Origin: DUOA01 sp012839095
GTDB taxonomy: Bacteria > Bacillota > Clostridia > Caldicoprobacterales > DTU083
DNA length: 64,000 bases
Direction of reading: 5' to 3'
Assembly: GCA_050951505.1 (NCBI GenBank)
Contig: JBMNJE010000011.1
Location: 768,880 to 832,879, forward strand
The first letter of the stretch is position 1; every line of letters begins with the position of its first letter. Both the position numbers and the translations under genes were made by a program. Below the pieces are notes generated by a model. The model worked only from the letters and a program-made list of their open reading frames with translations. It was not told the origin of the DNA and made no database searches. Below are positions 1 through 7,865 of the stretch, piece after piece.

Positions 1-17
1 TTTCAGGATTAACAATT

Positions 18-1082
18 TTAGCTAATAATAACCCATTTTTCCAGGTTGGCTTTGACAAACTCATCATCATTCAAATGGGGATACATTCGGTATACCCGAG
101 CAATTTCCTCTGCCTGACCGGGAGACAAGGTTTCCTGCTCGTCAAGGCACCAGGTTCCTTCCAATAGTCCCTGTCTTCTTAGTACCTCATGTATTCCCGC
201 TATACAACCTTTGAAATTATTAGCGGCATCAAAAAATGCAGCATTGGCATCAGTTATTTGAGCAGCAAGAGTCAACAGCTCGGCAGAAATTTCCGGTTCT
301 TCCGCTGACTTTTTTACTTTGTGAAAGATCTCAACAGCTTTGGAAGTCCATACAGCCCAATGCCCCAACAAGCCGCCGACAAACCCTTTTTCTTTTACTT
401 CCCCGTCATGTTCAAATCGATATCCGGTTAATAAATCGATGATAATATTGTCATCATTGCCGGTATACAGCGAGATATCCTTGCTGCGGTCTGACATTGC
501 AGCCGCCCTGACTACATCTGTGGTCTGATAGCGATTGAAGGATGCACATTTTATGCCAATTACATTTTCCATATCACATAGTCTTTGCCAGTACTCATAA
601 CTAAAAATCCTGCCGCCTACTGAGGGCTGAAGGTAGAATGCTATTACAGGCAGCACTTTTGCAACCTGTTCTGTCCGGTGTATTAAATCCTCCTCAGTCA
701 GGTTCGTCAATCCTCCCGGGCTGAGCAGCACTGCCTGATATCCCAGTTCTTTCGCTGTCTCCGCTTCCATTACTGTCTGTTTAGACGGACCGCAGACACC
801 GGCTATTCGAAATATAGCTTTTCCGCTTCTTTTCTCAAATGCATTGATTTCCTCAGCTGTAATTTTCAATACCGGCTCAAAGAGTGCAATCTTAGGATCA
901 CGTATAGCAAACTGTGTAGTATGAACCGCTACGGCCAGACCACCTGCTCCGGCCTCAAGATAGTACCTCGTCAAGGCCCTCTGACGTTTTTCATCCAGCT
1001 TTCTCTTCCTGTTTAAAGCCAGTGGATGTGCGGGAATTACCATCCCTTCACGAAATCCGGACAAGGCATCCTGACCCCTCAT
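18..1082 (-). CDS. Dihydrodipicolinate synthase/N-acetylneuraminate lyase family aldolase
   Basis: This 354-residue protein looks like a class I (Schiff-base) aldolase of the DapA/NanA family. The segment IGIKCASFN near the middle carries the likely Schiff-base lysine, and the preceding YLQPSVGGR stretch sits where the family has its conserved barrel strand. It is longer than typical DapA (about 290 residues) and has a long C-terminal part, so it is probably not the lysine-pathway enzyme but a relative acting on another keto-acid substrate. ATG at 1082 was chosen over an in-frame TTG three bases upstream because GGAAGGGAGAG is well spaced for it. The A of the start codon is the last base of the upstream gene's TGA, so the two are probably translationally coupled. 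Substrate unknown. Confidence 0.85.
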   Translation of the reverse strand: MRGQDALSGFREGMVIPAHPLALNRKRKLDEKRQRALTRYYLEAGAGGLAVAVHTTQFAIRDPKIALFEPVLKITAEEINAFEKRSGKAIFRIAGVCGPSKQTVMEAETAKELGYQAVLLSPGGLTNLTEEDLIHRTEQVAKVLPVIAFYLQPSVGGRIFSYEYWQRLCDMENVIGIKCASFNRYQTTDVVRAAAMSDRSKDISLYTGNDDNIIIDLLTGYRFEHDGEVKEKGFVGGLLGHWAVWTSKAVEIFHKVKKSAEEPEISAELLTLAAQITDANAAFFDAANNFKGCIAGIHEVLRRQGLLEGTWCLDEQETLSPGQAEEIARVYRMYPHLNDDEFVKANLEKWVIIS

Positions 1083-2098
1083 CAATACTCTCCCTTCCTT
1101 TCATCAAAATGGGTAGGCTTGTTAAGGCTCCGACCGCCGGACAGTATCCATTCTGCCTGCCACTGTATCATAGTCTGCAAGGATACTGAAGGATATCCAA
1201 ATGTCTTAACGGCTAATGATGCATTGCTCAGATAAGCATTATCTGCTTCTTCTCCTTCAAATGAAGCCTCCTTGTTCAATAATCTGCTCAATTCCAGGGC
1301 AGAGTACCTTACTGAAACGGTTTCCGGGCCGGTAATGTTCATTTTGACTGCCGGGCTGCCTGTATGCAGCAAAGAACGAATGGCAATTTCATTGGCATCT
1401 CCCTGCCATATACAGTTAAAAACCGGCATACTGACAGAAACCGGTCTGTTGTTCATGATAGCGGAAGCTATATCGTGAAGGACACCGTAACGCAGATCTA
1501 TGGCATAGTTTAGCCGATAAATAAATACTGGTGTACTATAGGCCAGAGATGCGTATTCAAAAACCCTTTCTCGTCCAAGGCACGACATTGCATAGTCTCC
1601 TTTGGGCTGTGGAGACAGCTGCTCTGTTGCACCTTCGGAATGAACAGGGACCATTGGATAGATATTGCCTGAAGAAAAAACAACTATTCTTGAATGGCGG
1701 AATCGCTCTGCAACCATAACAGGCAGCCTGACATTTATAGCCCACGTCAGAGGCTCCTGTCCTGTGGTGCCGAATTTCCTGCCTGCCATGTAAATGATGT
1801 TTTCTGCGTCAGGCAGTGAATCCAAAGCTCCATCTTTCATCAGGTCAGCGCTTATTGTAACCACTCCGCTGTTATCAAGAAGTTTCCTGGCCAACGGATC
1901 AGTAAATCGGGATACAGCAATTATATTTTGGCTGCCTCCTGCTGTATAAACTGCTTTCTTTGCCAGCAGACTCAATGTCGGGCCCATCTTTCCTCCTGCT
2001 CCCAGAATCATAATATCACCCTTGATTCCGGTTATATCCTCAAGCAGTCTTTCGGATGGCGAAGTCAGTATTCTATCCAGCTTAGCTTCATTCCACAT
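1082..2098 (-). CDS. NAD-dependent epimerase/dehydratase-like protein
   Basis: This 338-residue protein begins its fold with an N-terminal Rossmann motif, GDIMILGAGGKMGPT, the dinucleotide-binding glycine loop of extended short-chain dehydrogenases. A later stretch, VVFSSGNIYP, matches the conserved strand with the catalytic serine region. The expected YxxxK is not obvious: the segment after it reads YAMSCLGRE, with Y but no lysine at +4, so catalysis may differ or be lost. It is the first gene of a two-gene operon with the aldolase-like gene, whose start overlaps its stop by one base. The pair suggests a small catabolic unit for a sugar acid or related compound; that is inference. A consensus-like promoter lies about 190 bases upstream. 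Confidence 0.8.
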   Translation of the reverse strand: MWNEAKLDRILTSPSERLLEDITGIKGDIMILGAGGKMGPTLSLLAKKAVYTAGGSQNIIAVSRFTDPLARKLLDNSGVVTISADLMKDGALDSLPDAENIIYMAGRKFGTTGQEPLTWAINVRLPVMVAERFRHSRIVVFSSGNIYPMVPVHSEGATEQLSPQPKGDYAMSCLGRERVFEYASLAYSTPVFIYRLNYAIDLRYGVLHDIASAIMNNRPVSVSMPVFNCIWQGDANEIAIRSLLHTGSPAVKMNITGPETVSVRYSALELSRLLNKEASFEGEEADNAYLSNASLAVKTFGYPSVSLQTMIQWQAEWILSGGRSLNKPTHFDERKGEY

Positions 2099-2546
2099 TA
2101 TTTGCTGTTTTCCCCTCCTAAATTTCTCTGTTATTTTTCAATATACATCAGAGGCATTTCAGTTATATGAGCAACACGATTTTTCAGATCTTCTTTCAGC
2201 CCTATAGTTTGTCAAGCAGTTGTGATAAAGGAAGCAGTTTACATATGCGGCTTTGTCCCTTAAAAACAAAGTACATGCGGATGAGTTTTGTTTTATACTA
2301 TAGAACATATTGCCATTTGTCAATATTTTCTTTATCATCCCGCAACATGAACAGGCATAAAACGGACTTTGCAGGAGATCTGCGTCAGTGGAATTTCTTT
2401 CCTATGCATGGTAGCATTGGATAAGGGAAAAATTAGTGCTTTAATACCATGGATAAAGCAACAGTGATATAATAAGATTTAGATATATGTTTTAAGTCGG
2501 CTTCCAGGCCGGTAAGTGATCAAAATAAAGGACGGTGTTATAGTTA
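2099..2546. other. Intergenic region between divergent genes
   Basis: This 450-base gap holds the minus-strand promoter listed separately and, toward the right, a TATAAT (2468-2473) that may serve the plus-strand FMN reductase gene, although no good -35 was found for it. Short open frames here lack ribosome sites and recognisable sequence and were not called. Confidence 0.5.
2295..2323 (-). promoter_or_regulatory. Sigma-A type promoter of the aldolase/epimerase operon
   Basis: Read on the minus strand, TTGACA (2323-2318) and TAGTAT (2300-2295) are separated by 17 bases. The -35 box is perfect and the -10 box matches 4 of 6. It implies a leader of about 190 nt before the epimerase-like gene; the leader holds only a weak CTTTG/CAAAG hairpin. 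Confidence 0.55.
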
Positions 2547-3101
2547 ATGCAGCGAATGCAAGTTGTTGTAATTCTGGGGAGCATAAGTGAAGAGTCCAAT
2601 AACAAGAAGTTAGCACACTACATATTGAATCGCTACAAAGATCTTATGGACATGCACCTTATGACATTAAATGATCTGCCCATGTATAACGAAGACCTGG
2701 AGTCCAGCCTGCCGGAAATTGTCAAGGAATATAAGAACATCATTCGAAGTAGTGACGGTGTAATTATTGTTACTCCTGAATACAATCACTCCATACCCGG
2801 TGTATTGAAAAATGCAATCGATTGGTTTTCCAGGGGGAAAAGAGCAATGGTAAGAAAACCGGTTATGATTGCCGGTGCATCGACAGGAATGCTGGGAACA
2901 GCCAGAGCTCAGATGCATCTGCGGCAGATACTGAATTCAGGCGGTGTTTCCGCCATAGCCCTGCCTGGAAATGAGGTTTTTATAAACAATGTATCAGATA
3001 AATTTGATGCAGATGGAAACCTGATTCACCAGCCAACAATCAGTTTTTTGGATCAGGTGGTTTCCAATTTTATTGAATGGGCAAAAAAAATTAACAGCTG
3101 A
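2547..3101 (+). CDS. NADPH-dependent FMN reductase family protein
   Basis: This 184-residue flavodoxin-fold protein is of the NAD(P)H:FMN reductase family (chromate/quinone/azo reductase relatives). The N-terminal VVILGSISEESNNKKL loop binds FMN phosphate. The segment TPEYNHSIPGVLKNAIDW is the family signature near residues 80-95 that contacts the flavin. Length is normal for the family. It probably reduces quinones, metals or other electrophiles with NAD(P)H through bound FMN in the cytoplasm. The start has only a weak ribosome site (AAAGGA, far upstream); a second ATG three codons in is an alternative. It stands alone, divergent from the preceding operon. Confidence 0.9.
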   Translation: MQRMQVVVILGSISEESNNKKLAHYILNRYKDLMDMHLMTLNDLPMYNEDLESSLPEIVKEYKNIIRSSDGVIIVTPEYNHSIPGVLKNAIDWFSRGKRAMVRKPVMIAGASTGMLGTARAQMHLRQILNSGGVSAIALPGNEVFINNVSDKFDADGNLIHQPTISFLDQVVSNFIEWAKKINS

Positions 3102-3109
3102 ATTTCTCT

Positions 3110-3170
3110 TATCGGGTGTAATTATTACTGCTCCTTGGGCAAATTTGTTGGTAATTGATTACACCCGATA
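3110..3170. terminator. Inverted repeat after the FMN reductase gene
   Basis: A perfect 13-bp inverted repeat (3110-3122 and 3158-3170, arm TATCGGGTGTAAT) with a 35-base loop lies 9 bases after the stop codon, between convergent genes. There is no strong T tract, so it could be a weak bidirectional terminator or an RNA stability element. Confidence 0.5.
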
Positions 3171-3209
3171 TAGTTTTGTAAGCTTGCCATGCAAGTAATA
3201 TACCTTTAT

Positions 3210-3514
3210 TTACCTCCCCAGATCAATAATGTTCTGTATGAGGCCCTTGCATTTTCCACATGGCTCGCCGGTTTCTTCATCAACACCTGTACCGGCGCCT
3301 GTTGCTTCCCCAACTTTTCTACAGTATCAGCACCATTTTTAACTGCAATTACAACTGCTTCCAAAGAAACATTTTTGCAGCCGCACACAGATCACATTCC
3401 TGCATCCTCAAGCTCAACCAACTCGTCTACTGTTCTGGCTCCCGCAGTCATCGCTTTTCTGATTGACAGATAATCAACCTCATTTTCTGTGCATATTATT
3501 CTGTTTTTTGCCAT
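3210..3514 (-). pseudogene. Broken (2Fe-2S)-binding, BFD-like protein gene
   Basis: Reading the minus strand from ATG at 3514, which has an AAGGTGA ribosome site, gives MAKNRIICTENEVDYLS and continues to an in-frame TGA after residue 40. The same frame resumes with SVCGCKNVSLEAVV, typical of the second half of BFD-like ferredoxin proteins. Near 3325 the frame must shift by one base to give TGAGTGVDEETGEPCGKC and a normal stop at 3210. Restoring one A in a short A run would repair the shift. Between TVDELVEL and SVCGC the usual cysteine-containing middle also seems shortened. Two or three lesions make a decayed gene more likely than recoding or a single sequencing error. Confidence 0.75.
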
Positions 3515-3540
3515 GTTTTTCAGTCACCTTCATTTCAGTT

Positions 3541-4146
3541 TTATCCTTTTGCTGAGGATTTTGATATTCTTTTCCTTATTAGGCCATGTTTAATACAATA
3601 GCAATATAAAAGCCCGGACCCTTTAAACTTAAATCGTGCTTCAGCATTACCTTCAGGATACAGTTTAACCATGTTAAGCCTATCACCTGATACATATGCC
3701 AAAAACGAAATATAGTGTTCCTTTGACATTTCATGATCTACAGATACAAAGAACTCATCCTCTACCAAAGTGCAATGAATTCTGTGTTCATCGTCCTCAT
3801 CTTCAGCTTCCAATGGCGGCAGAGTAATTCCACAGCAACTTACGAGCGCCTCCCCGATGCTGCAGACAGCATTTCTGCACGCCGGGCAGACATACAGCTG
3901 AGATTTCAAAATGTTTCCGGAACGATTCCTGTTGGTGATATCATTACCTGAAAGCAGCTCTATGGTCGAAATCCTTAATGCCTTGGCTATTGGGTCAAGC
4001 AAAGTAATATCCGGGTAACCTTTTCCTGTTTCCCATTTGGAAACAGCCTTATCACTAACACCAATAATCTCAGCCAATTCTGCCTGCGTAAGCCTTTGCT
4101 TTTCCCGCAGCCGCTTGATTACAGCTCCTGTAACGTACCTGTTCAT
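3541..4146 (-). CDS. XRE-family regulator with zinc-ribbon and desulfoferrodoxin-like C-terminal domain
   Basis: This 201-residue protein has three parts. Residues 1-65 form a Cro/CI-type helix-turn-helix (RLREKQRLTQAELAEIIGVS, then KAVSKWETGKGYPD). A short cysteine cluster follows (CPACRNAVCSIGEALVSCC), probably a zinc site. The C-terminal half contains HEMSKEHYISFLAYVSGDR, which resembles the iron-binding domain of desulfoferrodoxin/superoxide reductase. Such proteins are known in Clostridia as one-component regulators; redox or metal sensing is inferred from the tail. The ribosome site GAGGAGG precedes the start. Next to it lie the broken (2Fe-2S) gene on one side and a DUF1801 gene on the other, with no obvious operon. 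Confidence 0.88.
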   Translation of the reverse strand: MNRYVTGAVIKRLREKQRLTQAELAEIIGVSDKAVSKWETGKGYPDITLLDPIAKALRISTIELLSGNDITNRNRSGNILKSQLYVCPACRNAVCSIGEALVSCCGITLPPLEAEDEDDEHRIHCTLVEDEFFVSVDHEMSKEHYISFLAYVSGDRLNMVKLYPEGNAEARFKFKGSGLLYCYCIKHGLIRKRISKSSAKG

Positions 4147-4290
4147 TTTATATTCCTCCTCATCATCTTACAAGGAAATGTTATCATTAAGGGTTGTTAC
4201 AGGCAACCTACGTTTGGTAGAATATGATTCTTTTCTTAACCAGGCGGTACCCATCGTTACGGACTCAGTTGTCAGGGCAAAAATTCTCTC

Positions 4291-4659
4291 TTACCTCCAG
4301 AATTTGGTCATTTCCTTTTTACTCTCAATGTTGTAGGCAATTATCTTATTCAACAGATCGTAATCAACCTTATCATTCCACTTTATCCTGAAAATCATTT
4401 TTGAACAGGAATATCCTGCTGCTTCAATCTCTTCTTTAAACAAATCGAGGGCATCAGACTCAGGAGCCACGGCTATATGTCCCTTGGCAATGCTGAAGGC
4501 TATGATAAAAGTTCCATGATCGGTGAACATTGGCTGATTCCACTTGATCTCTCCCTTCAATTGGGGAAAGGTCGTTCGAATGCGATGCAGGATTTCTTCC
4601 ATCCGCTTTCTTTTATCGGGTTCATCAATACTATTCAAAAATGTTTCAAAATTCTTCAT
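4291..4659 (-). CDS. DUF1801 (YdhG/iron chaperone-like) protein
   Basis: This 122-residue protein belongs to the DUF1801 family, small alpha/beta proteins related to frataxin-like iron chaperones. The family hallmark is visible: FPQLKGEIKWNQPMF near residues 33-47, followed by FIIAFSIAKGHIAVAP. Full length. GGAGC with 8 bases to ATG is the ribosome site. It is monocistronic between an XRE regulator and a polyferredoxin gene. Function in this organism is unknown; a second, diverged DUF1801 protein is encoded at 48541-48954. Confidence 0.85.
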   Translation of the reverse strand: MKNFETFLNSIDEPDKRKRMEEILHRIRTTFPQLKGEIKWNQPMFTDHGTFIIAFSIAKGHIAVAPESDALDLFKEEIEAAGYSCSKMIFRIKWNDKVDYDLLNKIIAYNIESKKEMTKFWR

Positions 4660-4808
4660 GTTTACTGCTCCATCTCTTTTCCGTTTTAATACCGCAAAAC
4701 CCGTTCTTTTCTATAATATTGACATCATCAAAATATATAATGCAAAAGTCTTAAATAAATATACCCGAATAGTGTTCATGTAAAACTCAACATTCGGAAG
4801 AGCAGGTA

Positions 4809-5432
4809 TTATCCGGAGTAATGGATACAATCTGCCGGACATACCTGTTGACAATTTGCACACTGAAAACAGTATGCCTTACTGATCTCCGCCTTTATCT
4901 CAGTCGTTTTCACTTCTATAGATTCAGAAGGGCAGACTTTCTCACAAAGCTTACATCCAATGCATTTCTCTTTGTCTGTTTTATTGGAAAACTTTGCAAA
5001 CCTGCCAAGCTCTTTCTGCAATATCCCGAAGGGACATATATGATTATGGAAAACAGCAGGTTTATACCTCAATGTCAGAAGTATGGCAATTCCCATCCAG
5101 ATCAGCAAAATCGGAACATTTTTGTTTAATGCTCTTTTAGCATACAACATTACTGCCATGCTTGCAGCCAATGCAAACCATCCAAATTTTTCTTTTGCAA
5201 GCCACTTTGGGGACCTGTCTGTATTCCAATGTAATTTCTTTGATATCCATTCTGCAGGTACCATTACAGTGTTCATCGGACAGACGTAACCGCAATACAC
5301 CCTTCCAAATATTACCGCAGCTATGAGACTTACTCCGAATAATGCAAGCCATAGCATCATTTTACCTTTAGCGACCAAAAAAAGAAACAATGCCAGAAAT
5401 AAGATACGTACTGTAGCAATAATATATTTCAT
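4809..5432 (-). CDS. Membrane polyferredoxin (NapH/CcoG-like 4Fe-4S protein)
   Basis: This 207-residue membrane protein has about four hydrophobic segments. An early cysteine motif, YCGYVCPMN, follows transmembrane helix 2, as in the NapH/RdxA family. The C-terminal 50 residues carry two classical 4Fe-4S clusters: CIGCKLCEKVCP and CFQCANCQQVCP. It probably passes electrons at the membrane, but the partner is not visible here. It is divergently transcribed from a Crp/Fnr regulator starting 90 bases away, so that regulator is a good candidate to control it. The ribosome site GGGAGGG precedes the ATG. Shorter than NapH (about 270-290), it lacks one or two N-terminal helices. Confidence 0.87.
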   Translation of the reverse strand: MKYIIATVRILFLALFLFLVAKGKMMLWLALFGVSLIAAVIFGRVYCGYVCPMNTVMVPAEWISKKLHWNTDRSPKWLAKEKFGWFALAASMAVMLYAKRALNKNVPILLIWMGIAILLTLRYKPAVFHNHICPFGILQKELGRFAKFSNKTDKEKCIGCKLCEKVCPSESIEVKTTEIKAEISKAYCFQCANCQQVCPADCIHYSG

Positions 5433-5448
5433 GCAGCACCCTCCCTTA

Positions 5449-5477
5449 TTGATTTATGAATATTGTAACTGTATACT
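5449..5477 (+). promoter_or_regulatory. Sigma-A type promoter of the Crp/Fnr regulator gene
   Basis: TTGATT (5449-5454) and TATACT (5472-5477) are spaced by 17 bases, directed toward the regulator gene at 5522. It is the best promoter in the divergent gap shared with the polyferredoxin gene. Confidence 0.6.
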
Positions 5478-5489
5478 ATAAATAAAGGT

Positions 5490-5503
5490 GTTACCAAGGT
5501 AAC
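5490..5503. promoter_or_regulatory. Candidate operator GTTACC-AA-GGTAAC
   Basis: Two perfect 6-bp arms around a 2-base centre lie 13 bases after the -10 box, near +6 to +19 of the predicted transcript. That position would block transcription, so autorepression by the Crp/Fnr protein is a reasonable guess. The sequence is not the TGTGA/TCACA or TTGAT/ATCAA consensus. Confidence 0.5.
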
Positions 5504-5521
5504 TATGAGGAGAGGAAAAAT

Positions 5522-6172
5522 ATGCTCCATAGTGTTTATCTGATGAAGCAGATAACTCTGCTGAATACCTTGTCTGAAGAAGATATGCTGAACAATCTGA
5601 GAAGCGGAGCGTTTAGGATTTCACGATACAAGAAAAACAGCATAATTCACTTTGAAGGTGAAAAATGTACAAAATTTGAAATTATTCTGTCCGGAAAGAT
5701 TGTTGTTAATAATATAGATGAATCCGGAAAACTTCTTACCATATCAGAGTTTGATGCAGATGACATAATAGGCGGCAATCTGTTGTTTTCCAGACAACCC
5801 TATTATCCTATGACCGTATCAGCGCAAACACCTTCTGAAGTTTTGGAAATCCACAGGGAAGCATTGTTTGAATTGCTTAGCAGTAATCCACTCTTTCTCC
5901 GGGCATACCTGGAACATATTTCCGATAATGCATTTATCCTGGGAAACAAAATCAAGCATCATGTCAACAAAACAATCCGACAAAGCGTACTTAATTATCT
6001 TAACTATGAAAGCAAAAGACAAAATTCAAGGCACATAAAGCTCAATACAACCAAAAAGGCACTTGCCGAAAGAATTGGTGTTCAGCGTACATCCCTATCA
6101 CGGGAACTGGCAAAAATGAGAGATGACGGACTTATCGCTTTTGACAGGTATTCGATAACGCTATTGAAGTAA
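5522..6172 (+). CDS. Crp/Fnr-family transcriptional regulator
   Basis: This 216-residue protein has an N-terminal cyclic-nucleotide-binding-like beta roll (KKNSIIHFEGEKCTKFEIIL, then GGNLLFSRQPYYPMTV) and a C-terminal winged helix at about 150-216 with the recognition segment LAERIGVQRTSLSRELAKM. The N-terminal cysteine cluster of Fnr is absent, so it does not carry an Fnr-type cluster; only one cysteine (in KCTKF) is near the effector pocket. The ligand is unknown. GAGGAGAGG precedes the start. It is divergent from the membrane polyferredoxin gene, with a promoter and a palindrome in between, which suggests autoregulation and possible control of the neighbour. Confidence 0.9.
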   Translation: MLHSVYLMKQITLLNTLSEEDMLNNLRSGAFRISRYKKNSIIHFEGEKCTKFEIILSGKIVVNNIDESGKLLTISEFDADDIIGGNLLFSRQPYYPMTVSAQTPSEVLEIHREALFELLSSNPLFLRAYLEHISDNAFILGNKIKHHVNKTIRQSVLNYLNYESKRQNSRHIKLNTTKKALAERIGVQRTSLSRELAKMRDDGLIAFDRYSITLLK

Positions 6173-6248
6173 AACACCGGTTATATTTTGTTATCCAGGA
6201 AGTTGCACAGCTGGCAGCTGTTAAGTTAGAATACGATTCCCAGTATTC

Positions 6249-7865
6249 TTAATATGCTGTTTTCTTAATTGTGATTACCTGATCATAAAGCTTCCTGGTA
6301 TCCTTAAATACCACATGACTGACATTGATCACAGTCACATCCTTCAGACTCAGTATGGTTTTTTCTATTTCTTTTGCACGCTCCATATCAAGGGAGGCAA
6401 AGGCCTCATCCATGATCAAGATGCCGGCCCTGTTCAATAATGCCCTTGCAATAGCTATTCTGCTTCTTTCTCCTCCGGATATGTTCTTTCCATTATCGTA
6501 TATGACAGCATCAAGGCCATCAGACTGGCCTTTTACAAATTCAGACAGACCTGCTGCTTCTATAGCCTTGCTAATCTCTTCTTCCGAGAAATCCTTGTAT
6601 AATGTTAAGTTGTTCCTGATAGTATCTTCAAAAATAAACACCTGCTGTTCTATGTTAGCAATGAGTTTATAGTAATCATCCCTTTTTACATCCTGTAAAT
6701 CATGACTGTCTATTACTATTCTTCCGGTCGTTGGTTTGTAATATTTCCGGAAGAGTTTAAGCAGCGTTGATTTACCACCACCGCTGGGTCCCACAATCAG
6801 GTACTTGCCGTTCTTTTTAAATCTCAGGTTTATGTCCGACAGTATTAATTGATCATCATCTTCATAATGAAACCGGACATTCCGGAATTCGATCTCATTC
6901 TTGAACTCAGGCAGATCAACAGTTTCAACATATGTGCAGGTATTATCCAGAGTCTTTTCTATCTTTCTTATTAAGTCTGAAGTTGTAAACAGCTTTGGCA
7001 GGCTTTCACTTATATCATACAAAGGAGCCATTACCCTTTGAACACCCTCAACTACAAGAAGAAGTCCACCGGGTGTAATTTTCCCGAGCACAGCATAATA
7101 ACCGATACCACAGACTATTCCATATACCGATCCATTAATGAACATATGCTGGGTACTGAAAATAAATGAGAGCATACGTTCAATCAAAAAGCCTTTTTGC
7201 TGTATAGTCTCGCTTTTACTGTAGTAGTCTTCAGTAACTCTGTCCTGTAGATTGTAGTTTTTTACTATGTGGAATGCTGACAGTACCTCTTTAATATAGG
7301 AGGTGTAGCTGTCAAACATATCACTTCGTTCCTTGTATGCCTTTTTGGTTGGCTTTGAACCTAATGCAGATGTCATCAGACTTATAATTATCGAGATCAA
7401 GGCTACTATAATCATTCTGATATCGACTGTAATAAGCAGCCAAATACCCACCGCAAATTCAACTATGCCATTACATACCAAATATATACTTTGAATCAGA
7501 TTTGATTCCAAAGTATTGAAATCATTGGTTAAGGCTGATAGATACTTTGCATTGTTATCCTTTTGGAATTCAGCTATGTTTTTCCCAAATACTTTAGTTA
7601 CGTAATACTTTTTAAGTGTGCTGTTGGCATATTTCTTGTAATAATTGCCCGTAATGGTAGAAAGTATACCAAGAGGCACCAGCAGGATGGCCTTGAATAT
7701 CAATTCCGGAGTTCTTTGCTGCATGAGTTCCATCCTGCCATCCAGAACAAGATCCAGAAGCTGCATCAATTTTATGGTCACATGGCCAAAATATATTGAA
7801 AAAACTGAGGCTGCTATGATTGCCAGCAGTAAATGCGGGAGAATCTTTGTATATTTTCTTAACAT
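6249..7865 (-). CDS. ABC transporter, fused permease/ATPase half-transporter (second of pair)
   Basis: This 538-residue exporter-type ABC half-transporter has an N-terminal six-helix membrane domain (about 1-310) and a C-terminal ATPase. Walker A is GPSGGGKST, the signature is ISGGERSRIAIARA, Walker B is ILIMDEAFASLD with catalytic Glu, and the switch His is in NVSHVVF. All key residues are present. Its start overlaps the end of the upstream gene at 7859-9508, another half-transporter, so the two most likely form a heterodimer. Cargo is unknown; the radical SAM and GyrI-like genes upstream suggest a small molecule or modified peptide. A 7-bp hairpin (6228-6249) overlaps the stop. Confidence 0.92.
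   Translation of the reverse strand: MLRKYTKILPHLLLAIIAASVFSIYFGHVTIKLMQLLDLVLDGRMELMQQRTPELIFKAILLVPLGILSTITGNYYKKYANSTLKKYYVTKVFGKNIAEFQKDNNAKYLSALTNDFNTLESNLIQSIYLVCNGIVEFAVGIWLLITVDIRMIIVALISIIISLMTSALGSKPTKKAYKERSDMFDSYTSYIKEVLSAFHIVKNYNLQDRVTEDYYSKSETIQQKGFLIERMLSFIFSTQHMFINGSVYGIVCGIGYYAVLGKITPGGLLLVVEGVQRVMAPLYDISESLPKLFTTSDLIRKIEKTLDNTCTYVETVDLPEFKNEIEFRNVRFHYEDDDQLILSDINLRFKKNGKYLIVGPSGGGKSTLLKLFRKYYKPTTGRIVIDSHDLQDVKRDDYYKLIANIEQQVFIFEDTIRNNLTLYKDFSEEEISKAIEAAGLSEFVKGQSDGLDAVIYDNGKNISGGERSRIAIARALLNRAGILIMDEAFASLDMERAKEIEKTILSLKDVTVINVSHVVFKDTRKLYDQVITIKKTAY

Noticed and set aside
2167..2424. 85-codon plus-strand frame upstream of the FMN reductase gene
   Set aside because: No ribosome site, no recognisable motif, Cys/Ser/Tyr composition of noncoding type, and it overlaps the promoter of the divergent operon.
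3391..3396. Selenocysteine reading of the TGA in the BFD-like gene
   Set aside because: A second lesion (frameshift) in the same gene makes decay more likely, and I could not see a convincing hairpin just after the TGA.
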